The notes under the pieces were generated by a model. It had not been told where the DNA came from, did not search any database, and saw nothing but the letters and a program-made list of their open reading frames with translations. A DNA stretch of 64,000 nt, taken from assembly GCA_035222895.1 (NCBI GenBank), contig JAVYIG010000172.1:434001-498000 (forward strand), written 5' to 3'. A program made the translations under genes and the position numbers. Below are positions 29,701 to 42,000 of the stretch, one piece after another. Source of the DNA: Strongylocentrotus droebachiensis. Taxonomy: Eukaryota; Echinodermata; Echinoidea; Camarodonta; Strongylocentrotidae. How positions within the stretch are numbered: position 1 is the stretch's first letter; every line of letters starts with the position of its first letter.

Positions 29701-32700
29701 AGTATCCGGAGCCAAAATGGCTCTTGAGAAACAGGGACGATCCGCAGCATCTCAGCTTGCCCTTGGCGATGATAGCGATGCGATCTCCTAAGATGTCCGC
29801 CTCGTCCATGTGATGGGTAGACATGATGATGGTACGGCCTGAGAGGGTGAGTCAGTTAAATGAATAATTGAAGAAATGAGTACATTGTACATGTATGCAT
29901 ACATGTTAACTAAATTCAGACCATACGGTGGTGAACATCTCTTATTATAACTGCAATGGACATCATTATCTTATTGCAAAGTAGGAGGTACAATTACCAT
30001 TCTTTAAATTGTTATAATCTTCATGTTGTAACAATCTTCCCAAAAATGTATACCGGTATGCATTATTTACATTAAAGCTGTTCCAAAGTTCTATTGCCAT
30101 ACCATTGAAGCATCCATTTCAATGAATGTCTCTCTCCTACTTTTCTAAACATACACATACATATAGACCAAATGTACACACAGCTTGACTCATACATGTA
30201 CCTTTCAAAATTCTAAATGCCATCATTCAACATCTTCATCAAACATTAATATCATCATGTCCATTAATCATTGTCATCTCCAAAGCACCACCACAGATAC
30301 ACAAATATCGCAATCGCAAAAACTTTAATAGCATCATCATCATGAGCATTCCCTCGATCATTGCCTCTTCTCACCTGTCTTGTATTTACTGAGGAGGTCC
30401 CAGATCTCTCTCCTTGCATACGGATCCACACCAGCTGTTGGTTCATCCAGGATAACTGTCTTAGAGCCAGCCATGAACGCAATGGCGATGGATAATTTTC
30501 TCTTCATGCCACCTACGATGGATAAATAGTTATCTTGGATAATGCACTTACAAAACAAAATTTATTGTTGCTGTTTTAGAATGGAGATCTGTCAAATATT
30601 TCCCTACAATCTTGATATAAATTTTCTTTGACAACTGTTTTAATGCAGTTCAAACACTCTCCTATGACTCTTTCATCTTTGTTTTAAGATATGTTAATCA
30701 ATGATTGCCAACTTGTTTATTCACATGGAAAATGTTCACTTCACAATTTGAGAATCATTCAACACTGCAATTTGAATACATGAAAATCTTGTATTTCATA
30801 ACCTTACTCCATACTAACTTTCCACCTTATCCCTTTATTTTTAAGAATAAACCAAATTCTCTTGAGTAACTACTGTAAAAGAGTTAGAATAAATATGTGT
30901 ATGAATCCTTTAAGAAGTACACTAAAGTCAAAATTACCTGAGAGGTTGGCTGAGTATTCATCTCTCTTGTGTGGCAGATACAAATCCTGTAGCATCTGCT
31001 CCATCTCTATGGCAACATCATTGGCAGTTCCACCCTTCAGACGGGCATAGAACCAAAGATGCTCCGCTACGGTCAACCTAGATTAAGATATTTGAAATAA
31101 TCAACTACAGGGTTCCCACAGAAATATGAAAAACAAATTCCATGACTTTCCATGACCGAACAAGTACGATTTTGGTATTGGTTGTGGCATCCAAGCAGTG
31201 AACAAATCCCACACAGTGATATACATTATTTCATGTTTTGTTAGCCTCTGCTTCCCCTCACAATTTCCATGACTTTCCTTGACATTGGGAGATTTTTTTC
31301 ACCATTTTCCAATGATTTTCTATGATTTTCCAGAACATTTCCATTAAACAAGATTGACTTTATCAGCTGAATCTTAACATATACCTGTGATACATATATA
31401 TGTGATAATAGAAGACCAACTTGCATATACCGTATATAAGATTTTTATCACATTGGACTTTCATAATTTGGAAAAAAGAGAACACTGAATTCAATAATCA
31501 CAGTGTTCTTACTTGTCAAACAAGACGTTATGCTGTGGACACATTCCTAGGCTGTGTCTGATCTCATCTATACTGGTACGGATATCCCTGCCGTAGATGT
31601 ATGCTGTGCCTTCAGTGGGTGGGAACAGACCAGTCAATATAGACCTACATGAAACATAGAAAAGGTCAAAATCACCTCAGTATAATAATAATAATTCACC
31701 GTACTTATATAGCGCATTTCACAATATGTCTCTATGCGCTGTACAAAAGAGTAAGAAGGAAAGGTGCATAGAGTCACATAAGAATCTTAGGAATACATCT
31801 ATTGATATATTGGCCAAAAATGCAGAAGTGCAATGAATTCACACAAATAATTAGATGTCTGAGCCCTATTCTCATAGATATAAGTTTGATAGCAATCTTA
31901 AATTTATTTCAACCATATTTTGTCATTTGAGTCACTCAAGTTAGCATTGTTTAAATGTTATAAAAATGATATATTTTTTGTTCTTGATTTTTTTTACTAA
32001 GGTAATATAAACATTTATTCAAGTTCAAATTGAAGTTTCATTGTAACTTATGTATTTTAGTTGTCATTATCATGTTATACTGTTAATACACCGTTAGTTA
32101 AGTAAGAGCTTTTGTTTCGTCTAAATTAAGCACAATGTTCATTTCACGTTTCTTGTTGATGTTTATTACATATTTAGATTGAGCGTAATTTTCATTTGTG
32201 TTGGAAAGCGCTTAGAAACTGTGTGTGTATACCAGCGCTATATAAATCTTAGATATTATTATTATTATAAGCAAGTATGTCATCTTAAAAGACATTCTTT
32301 AGTACACTGCTTATCTTACTATTGCTATTGACTGAACTAAGAAAACCTTTCTTTAAATTAAATAAAACAAGATTATTTTTTGTTTTCATTCGAAACAGAG
32401 AATAACTTACATGGTGGTGGTCTTGCCAGCTCCGTTGTGGCCCAGGAACGATGTGATCTGTCCTTCGTAGAAGTTCACACTGAGGTTGTCAACAGCAAGC
32501 TTCTTACCGGTGGAGTAGATCTTGAGGAGATGACGAATGGCCACACCCAGGGGTAGGTGGGCAGGGTCAGCCTCAACGTCTGAGTTAGGGGCTGTACAAC
32601 ATTGAGATAATAGACAAATATTTGAGCCATCTTTTCCAATGTTGATGTTTCTTTAAACATACAGCATACTTTGATGATGGTAATAACCGTTTCTTACACG

Positions 32701-33185
32701 CTGTTCTACAGTGCTTATAGTATTATTTTCAGTATACTTTATATTGTGTGGTGATGGATTTGAAAAAGAGAGGAAGCAGGAGATACCATTTATATATCAT
32801 CTATCAATTCCATAATTGCAGAGATGCCAACTTTTGGAAAACAGAAATAGGGAGGATTTGTAACCGACACCAAATAATGTGCGCGTAGCGCACATCTCGA
32901 GCGCGTAGCACCCGACCCGTACGGGCGGGGTCCAGGGCCCGCCTTAGGGCCCTGGAAGCTCTGGGGTTCTAGATGCTCTCTGGTGCAATCTGAGCCTTAT
33001 TTTGCAGCATTTCAAAAATGCATGATGAATACTTGATACTGTATTCGGTCTCATACTTCTGAGACCATTTCTTGATCGCTACTCTTAATTTGTCTTTTAA
33101 TATAGTGGAATTACTACATGCTAAAGTTAGTAGACGATATTTCTCATTCAATTCACAGATATATACTGATAAGCGCCAACAAAAA

Positions 33186-33227
<42 letters not shown>

Positions 33228-36012
33228 TTTTTTTTTTTTTTTTTTTTTTTTAAATCGGGAGGATAAGGATGGTGATCGTAAGGTCGGGAGTTGGGGTGAA
33301 TTATCGGGAGCCTCCCGATGGGAGGGTTGGCATCTCTGTAATTGAAATAAAATGCAAGTTCTTCTGAGGAGTGGTATGAGAGCTTATCGTAAGTGAAAGA
33401 TTAATAGTTACATGTAGTCAATGAAAACATTAACCAAGGCATTTATATTTATGGATATTAGAACTTAGATCAAATGGTATACATACAGATGAATGCATGC
33501 AGCATAATCAAATGTAGCTACAGAAATGTTTGCATTATTTCTGTCATAAAAATTACAAGATAGAACTTGATATCTACATTGCATTTAAATCCTCATAAAA
33601 GAAAGGTCAAGTACATGTACATGTATCTTTTTAGTAATTACCACAGAAAGTAAATTGAACAAGATCAAAGTAATTCATGACTCCAAAATCAAGGATTGAA
33701 ATCAGATAACTGCGCTATCTTACCTCCTCTAAACCTGGCATGATTCATATCAATGCTTTCTCCATCAGTGTTGTTTGGTTTACCGTGTCCACACCAGTAG
33801 CTACGTGTGAAGGGGAAGTAGAGAGGCCTAGGCATTCCATACTGACCTACAAGACAAAGACGAAGAATTGATATACAGCGAGGGCCTCGTTTCATAAAAC
33901 TTGTGATAAATGACAAGTTACAATAACTGTTATAAGCTACTGAAATCGTGGTATTTGATTGGCTGAGAGCAAATTTTTCATAAAATAGTACAGGTTTTGT
34001 TCTGACTTTAATTTGAATCATAGAGTTATATTTGACATGGCCAAATTTAAAAGTATTGATTTTCTTAAATTCCAAAATAGCTACATGTAGATGGTTAGTT
34101 TGAAACTTTTAGATTTGACATTTATATTGGAAAAAAAACAAAAAAACTGGAATACAACTTAGCGGTACACAGAGTTTGATCCTACTTTAAAATGGGAAAA
34201 GAAAAACTTAATAGACTTTGGATCATGACATGCCATGTGAATCAGAAGAAAAGGATTCTAAAATTTGAAGTTTTGAAAAGCATGGGAATTATCTTTACCT
34301 GGCATTACAGCTTCAATATACCAGGTGAGCATTCCATAGATGACTGCATCTAGCCACATCATGGCTATGACCTGCATGAAAGTGAAGCCATTCTCCCCAT
34401 TCAATGGACTGGTGTTGATGTTGTTCCACTGGACACCGGTTCCCTGGACCTCGTACAGGGAGAGGTAGACGGAGCCGTACCCGAATGCAATGGTGTTCAG
34501 TAAAGACTGTAGAGTAAAAAGAAAGCAGATTGAGAATATAGAGTCGAATCATTTGACATTTGGTATGAGAACCCACGTTCTTCATTCAAAGGGCTGGTGT
34601 TGATGATGTACAGGGATCGATGTACCACTGGATACCAGGGTCCTGTTTCATGAAACGTTGTGATCAATAACAAGTTACAATACCTGTTATAAGCTACTGA
34701 AATTGTTGCATTTCATTGGCTGGGAGCAAATTTGTCATAGAGTTTTAGCATTTGTAATTGCTAAAAAGTTTTATGAAACAGGGACCTGTTCCCTAGATAG
34801 AGGTAGATGGCGCTGTAACCGAATGCAATGGTGTTCAGCAATGACAGTAGGAGAATGTAGGTTGATGACAGTGTCAAAATCATTCACTGTTTGGGATGCT
34901 GCCTCATTTTTTATTTTCAAATCCAATTTTTCACTAGAAAATTAATTAGAATTTTAATCATGACTTCCAATATGAATTTGGAATTTGAATGGAAGGCTCT
35001 GTATAAGTAGCTTGATCCACATCTTTAAAATCCTTACTTTTTTGGTTAGAAATTTACAGTGTTTTCTTAAATTCAGTAGAAACTAATATTTCAATTTTTT
35101 TAAACTATTCAGGTAAACTAAAAAGATATGATGAAAGGCATTTGATCTCACTTTCGCCAATATAAATAGCAATTTTTTTTTATGCAAACACTGCTGAGCT
35201 GTCGGTAATCATGACTAGAACCACATCCCGCTGCCTAAAATACTGGGTGTGTACTCCTTCTGGTAAAGAACTGTTCATATTCCTTAGCTCCGAACTTACC
35301 ACCCCAAACTTGGCTCCTCTTGTTAGGTACGAGTCCCAGGTGATGACCAGAGTGAAGGGGACGTAGGTGAGGAAGAATATGACCGCTCCACAGGCAGCTG
35401 AGAGGTTTGCCTTGGAGAAGAATACACTGATGAGGAAACACAGCATGATGGTGGAGACGCAGAATGATACCAGGAAGAGGAGGAGGATACCTCCGTCAGA
35501 GTAGGTGATGATCTTTCCAAGCTGTAATATGAAATGAAGAAGGGAAGAAGGTTATTTTTCCTGTGACAATATACATAGATTTTCTTTATCCTCAGTATTA
35601 AATACAGAAAGACAATTTCTATCATTTGTAATGACTCATTACTATGATAATCGTTACAACCATCATCACCATCATCTCCAACATCATCATCACCATTAGT
35701 GATTACAATCATCACCACTGTCATCATCATTTTCAACATCACTAGAAATACCATAATTATTATCACCACTAATCTTACCAAGACCATCACAACTACTGCC
35801 ATCTGTAAGCCATCAGAATTCTAACCCCTAAGTATAAGTATGAGGAGCAACACATCTGTTCAAAAGATAATTTAAAAATGGGATCTTCACAATTTCATTG
35901 CCACAAATATCATCATCATTATCACAATCTCCATTATCATCATCATCATCATCATCATCATCACCACCCTCATCAACACCATTACCATCATCATCATCAT
36001 CAACACCGTTAC

Positions 36013-36046
<34 letters not shown>

Positions 36047-39000
36047 TTCATCATCATTATCCTCATCATCCTCCTCTTCTTCTTTCTCAACATCATCACC
36101 CAACATCCATCCCCATGCTCACCTTTAAAACCAGTACCAGGAGCACACAGCTGGTGAACATGACCAGGAAGCTATCGATGAGCCAGGCCAGCCAGTGAAC
36201 TCCGTTGCTAAGCCCCATGACCTTCATGACCTCCTTCAGACGTCTCTCCTTCTCGTAGACAATGCCCTTGATGATCATTGCCACCGAGAAGATCCAGGAG
36301 ATGATCATGAACAGAGGCAGAACCCCAGACAGTGATTGGACAAAACTGGAGTAAGGAAAGGAAGATAATCATGATAATCCTTTAATTTCCCATGCTCTAA
36401 GGTGATGTAATGGATTTTGGTATAACAATGACCTTAATTTCATAATTAATGTCAATGCTTTTAATGTTTTATTTGCTTTGACATATCATTAATACAGCAA
36501 GGTGATTTACTTGGCATTTGTTGCACATCTGTTAAATATGGTTGTTTCAGATATGCTTGAGCAGAGTTCATCTCAATTAAATCCATTCCAACTGCAATAT
36601 TAAACAGTACCTGTCATCAAGTTTTTGACTGCTTATCTTTTCTTTTGTTTCCTTTTAAAACTACTGATAAGGAAAACCTTCATAAAGACATTTTCTGGGG
36701 TAATCTAAATGCATTGGTCGATGTTCCTTTAATACTACTAAGTTTCTAATTTCTTGCTATTGTGACATTTATTGTTATTGTCACGCTTTGTTTTCCCTAA
36801 AGTTAAACCAATTACTAAATGAAAATAAATGATTGGCTACTTGGAAAATTATACACATACTTACAGATCATTAATATAGCACGGATATGGGAACTGTTTA
36901 ATGTACATCCCAGCTCCCAAGTCCTCTTTGCCAGTCATCACTTTAATGATAGCTTGCTCTAAGATGTCCTGGATGAAGATGAAACCGCTCTCAAAATATT
37001 TGCGATCTCTGATGTTCTTCCTCGGTCCTGGAGTCCAATATCTGAAAGGAAATAAGCAAGTTATCATTTGATATGGTGTGCTCTCTTCGTTTCAGTCCAA
37101 CTCATCAACCCATAGTGCAGGGGACAATACTAATTAAACAAAATATATATCAAAGAACACACATTTAGGGAAATAAGCAAAGGCCCCATATAATCATTTA
37201 GGGGTATGAAGTTGATCATTACAATTTTGCATAAGGTATTTTTAAAGCTCATTTGGAATTTGACATAGAAACTATTCAAACCACACTAAGTATCCCAAAA
37301 GGGTTCAAATTCACGTCTGTTGGACAATAAATATGACACATAGTGCTATAACAATACAGCAATGAAGTTAAATTTGTCTATATTTCCTTTTGGGCTCTTG
37401 AAGCAAAAATCATGACTTCCCCTCAATATACATGTATATCAGTCTAAATTTCATAATCGATAGACATGTACATGTAGATAGTAGTACCAAAAGATCATAT
37501 ATATCACAAAATAGCAAATATCACCTAGGACAATATATTTACAAAAGCAGGGCATTAAATCAAATTAAGTTTATTTGTCTGTATTTCCTTCTTGGGCTTT
37601 TGAAGAGGGAGGAAGAGCTAAAAACACTACTCACTGATCCGTGAGCTTGGTTGTGCTCTCACTGAAAGAGGAGTCCATGCGTATCTTGTAGTCTAGCAGA
37701 GGTGGAATGTAGGTACTCTCGGGATCAGGATCCATGTTGGTGAACACAATACCTGAAAACGGACAGAACATACAAAATGTCAAATATAATTAAATTACAT
37801 GTAGCCCCAAAAACACAAACTTACATGCGTACATAAACCTTTCAGTACAGATTATAGTAATACCAGGGCCTCATATTATAAAGAGTCATGATTTATCTTA
37901 AGTCTAAAGTCTAAAATAAATCAATACACGATGAGCCGTAGACTTACACTCAATATCAACCTTACGATCAAGGTTACAATTTCAGTTACAATTGCTAGAC
38001 TTTTAATAAAGGTACATTTATATTCATTGTCTCCCCTCTCCCTAGAGACATACACGTACAGTGACACTATACAATCTATACATTATATGTAAAGAGCTAC
38101 CTGTAAAAGTTATTGCACTTCTCACTCATAGCAGTGAATGGAATTTATAATAATGTACTGTTATAATTAAGAATTAAAAAAAAAAGTTCTCTGATACATC
38201 AATTCACAAAGGAAATGTTCTATTACTAATAATTTCAAACCAAGTTTCTCACTAAATGTGTGCATATACATGTACATGTAACTGTCTTTTTCCATTAGGA
38301 TCTGATGTCCTTTCATTTCCGGTGGCGGAGGCATAAAAAACATGATGTAATTCAGTGAGAATCACTTTTCAATTTAGAAAAGAGCCTTCAGAATTAAAAT
38401 TCATACTACATGTACTAGGTAATACAAAATGATGTATATGTGACCCGGCACCACAAAACCACCAAAAAGTCGCAAAAAATTATTTTCCTGATTTCATCTG
38501 ATTATGAAAGAAGAAGTTCTCCTCATTAAAATGGTATATTACTTGTCCAAATTGAAGCTTCCTAACCCTTTCAATTTAGTGAATGAAAAGAGCTGGTGAG
38601 GGAGGTTACTGGTATTAAATTGTGAGAAAGAGAGCTTTAAAGTTTGGGGCTATTCAAGCATGCGGAGCAAGCAAACCACAGGGAAATCAATAGAAGGGTG
38701 AATCAAAAGGCCATAGCAACCACTATGAAGAAATTTTCAGATTAGGCTGAGATTTGGCCTGATGGTCAAACATAGTCTGTTCATTATGTTTCTGAGGTTT
38801 CAATTTGTGGACTTAAGTCTTTCAAAAGTTATTATGTTGTAAATGTATAGAGTTGTAATTGGACAGATTAAGTGAACTGCAACATAGTGCCGAGACACCT
38901 GCACTAGACAATGCCTATTCATGGTGGACCCAGAGTCTTTTTGTTCCCCCTTACATAACACTGCTTGTCACCTATCTTGTTTTGTATACATCTGGGCAAT

Positions 39001-42000
39001 TATTTGTAACCACATTATCAGGAATTCTCTCGTCGCTGTCTTGCCCGAAGTGTTCAGTAAGCAAAGCTGTAAGGTTGGCCTGATCCCTCGCAGCTAGCCC
39101 CCGCATCATCGCTTCGTTGACCGCCCGAGCTACCCGGGCATCTGCGTTGGTGCACCCCGGTACCATCCCACGGCTCTGCTCACGTACAAAACCTGGCATT
39201 GTAACGACGTTGTAGACTTTTTCGCAACTTGTCACTCTCAAATGTATAAAATATAATAATGTTCTTACTCTTGATCAACAAATTCTGGATATGTGATGTA
39301 CAATCAAGCTACTCGAAGTCGTTAACGGAGAATATAAGACGAACGCAAATCTGGAACTCGGATGTGAAAGCGGATACAAACAAAATGGCGCGCCGCACTG
39401 ATTGCTATAACGGACCAATCACAGCCCGCGTAGCACGACCCGTTAGCAACGACCGACCATTTCCGGACTACGATAATTTCGCTCGGGAAAAGTGATCAAA
39501 TTTTGGAAGAGACCGAAGGCTGTGCGAAAAAAACTGGTCTAGAAAAACCGTTTAAAACACATCTTCTACTATGTTTTAGACTTCCAAATTTTGATACTAG
39601 GAAACAGAAAAGACCACTCTTTCAGAAAATGCAAAAAAACAAAAATCTATTTTTTTCACCTAAATTGACATTTTAGCTGATTACGGAGAATCGCTGGTTG
39701 CGACTTTTTGTTGGTTTTGTGGTGCCGGGTCACATATACACAGCTGAAGTATCTGGATGGAACTTAAACTTTATTGACAAATTCAGGTAAGTGAACTTCC
39801 AAGCTTCAAAAGACTGTTATGTAATATAACAAGGACATTGGTTATCCAAAAAGGGGTTCTTTTTGTTATCATGAACAAAGGGATCTGCTTTGGTCAAGGT
39901 GCCCATTTTAAGAAACAAAAGGTTTAATCAATAAACCTACCAGCTGTTTGGGATTAGGTGAGGTGTAAAAAGCTTCTCTACTATATGCGTATCCTTTTGG
40001 GATTAGGTGAGGTGTAAAATGCTCCTCTACTACCTGTTTGGGATTAGGTGAGGTGTAAAATGCTTCTCTTAATGTAAAGAAAAGGAAGTCTAATCTCTAT
40101 TAACGTACAATGTAGGAGCCTGACTTCCCTTCCTTTGTGTGGTGAAAGTTTGAACATCTCATCCTTATTCAATGGAGTTATCTTGAGAGGAAAGCTCTCA
40201 CTAACATATAAATAGCTGCTTTGCAATAAGAAAAACATTACGATCTATCTTTTTTGGAATATAACGGACTAAATTCATACAAATGGCTGAAAATAATATT
40301 CTCAAAAACCCAATAATTAAAAAATCTTTCTCACCACTGTACGTAATCTAAGGTACATGTAATCAGGAAGATATAAATCTAAAAGCATCACTTCCAAAAT
40401 ATATGAATTCACAATGAACCTCAAGAAAGAACTCTCCCACAGTACAGTCCACACTGAGTGGAATCCATTTAAAAGTAAAGAGTACAAAGCACGACTTACC
40501 AGCCCAAAATGTGTAGTTTTCAATATGAACCTTGGCATCATCAACAAGATCCATTTCATTCTTGTAAGGACGGAATCGGTCTAGCTCAAAGCACTATGGA
40601 AACATGAATAGAGATAGTAGTTCAAAGGTTATTCTTCCTTCTATTGCATTTCAAACATACTAGTTACATGTACTACAAATCACAGAAATAAGCACAGAAT
40701 TGAATGTATCAATCATTTTTATTCCATTTTTTTTCTTTATAGTTAGACATGGGATGACAAAGTCCACTACATGTATATACAGAATGAAGGGTTATCCTAC
40801 ATTACATTTCAATGAACATAAATAAACAGAGCACACTATATAGATGCGTCTGCTTCCACCAAAAGTACTTTGCTATTCAGGTTGAATTATCCTCCAATGC
40901 GATATATGTGCTGGAAACCTTGATTGCCACACTGTTTGGAGTGTATATGTTCCATGCACATTATGCATGCGATAAAAGTTGGCAGAGGAAGACCACTGCA
41001 TGTTCCATTAATAGGCCTAAGCAGGCAAAGAGTTAAAGAAAGAGATAATGTAAATAAAGTCAAACCTGCTTCAGTGACCACTGGTCTACAAAGACCACCT
41101 GTCTACAGAGACCACATTTTTTTGTTTCCCTTGAAAAAGGTTTCTCATTGAAACATGTACTGTACTAAAGGAACCTGTACATAAAGACCACCTGCCTATA
41201 AAGACCATTTTCTTGTTTCCCTTGGGTGGTCTTTATAGACAGGTTTCACTGTAGCTGTAAGACAATGCATTAGAACACTCACATTAAGAACACTAAGAGT
41301 TGTATTGGCCAAACTGTCCATGGCATCCAGGAGGTTCAGAATATCCTGGGTGTCATTCCCGAACAAGTCTGGTAAGTAGGAGTTATTCCGGAGCATGGGG
41401 GGCAACATCGTGGGCAGCAGATTGGGGGGTAAGGTTACACCCCCTGGAAGACCGGTGACTGGAAGGAGATCGGAGGGGTTGTCAGGGAAAGGGGAAAGGC
41501 CCTGGCTGGAACGGTTCAAACAGGTTGCCATGGTACGCAGATCCTGGTTTTCAACGAATGCCTGGTTAAATGACAAAAATAGAAGGACATAACATTTTTG
41601 TTTCTTGATCTTGCAAGTATATGTACTTTCATGTCACTTGTAGATGGCATTTGAGTTTTATGTCCAATATCTATTTTGTCTTTTTGTCAGCTGACTTTTC
41701 TTAAAATTTTGTCCTGACTCATGTAGAAATATTAACAAAGATAAAACTTATTAAAACTATTTGTTTTCATTGTGTATTAGGTAATATGATGCCAGTTTTT
41801 GATGATACGTACATCAGTTCATAGAAAGCTTAAGAGAGATTCTGTCTTTGGTTTACATAACTATTCTACACAACCGAAGATCATTTTATTTAATTGGTGG
41901 ACTGTTTTCCTTAACTTAAAGAACAAGATATACTCACTCTGATGCAAGGTGATACTTGCATCCATTTCTCAGCTAAATCCTTCATATCCCTCAGGCTGTT

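Noticed and set aside
35828..36198. Long open frames rich in D, M, H or S on both strands
   Set aside because: They are produced by ATC/GAT triplet repeats. All frames are open at once and no family resemblance exists.
39950..40070. Telomere-like TTAGG repeats
   Set aside because: GATTAGGTGAGG occurs only three times with 50-base spacing, so it is an ordinary short tandem repeat.
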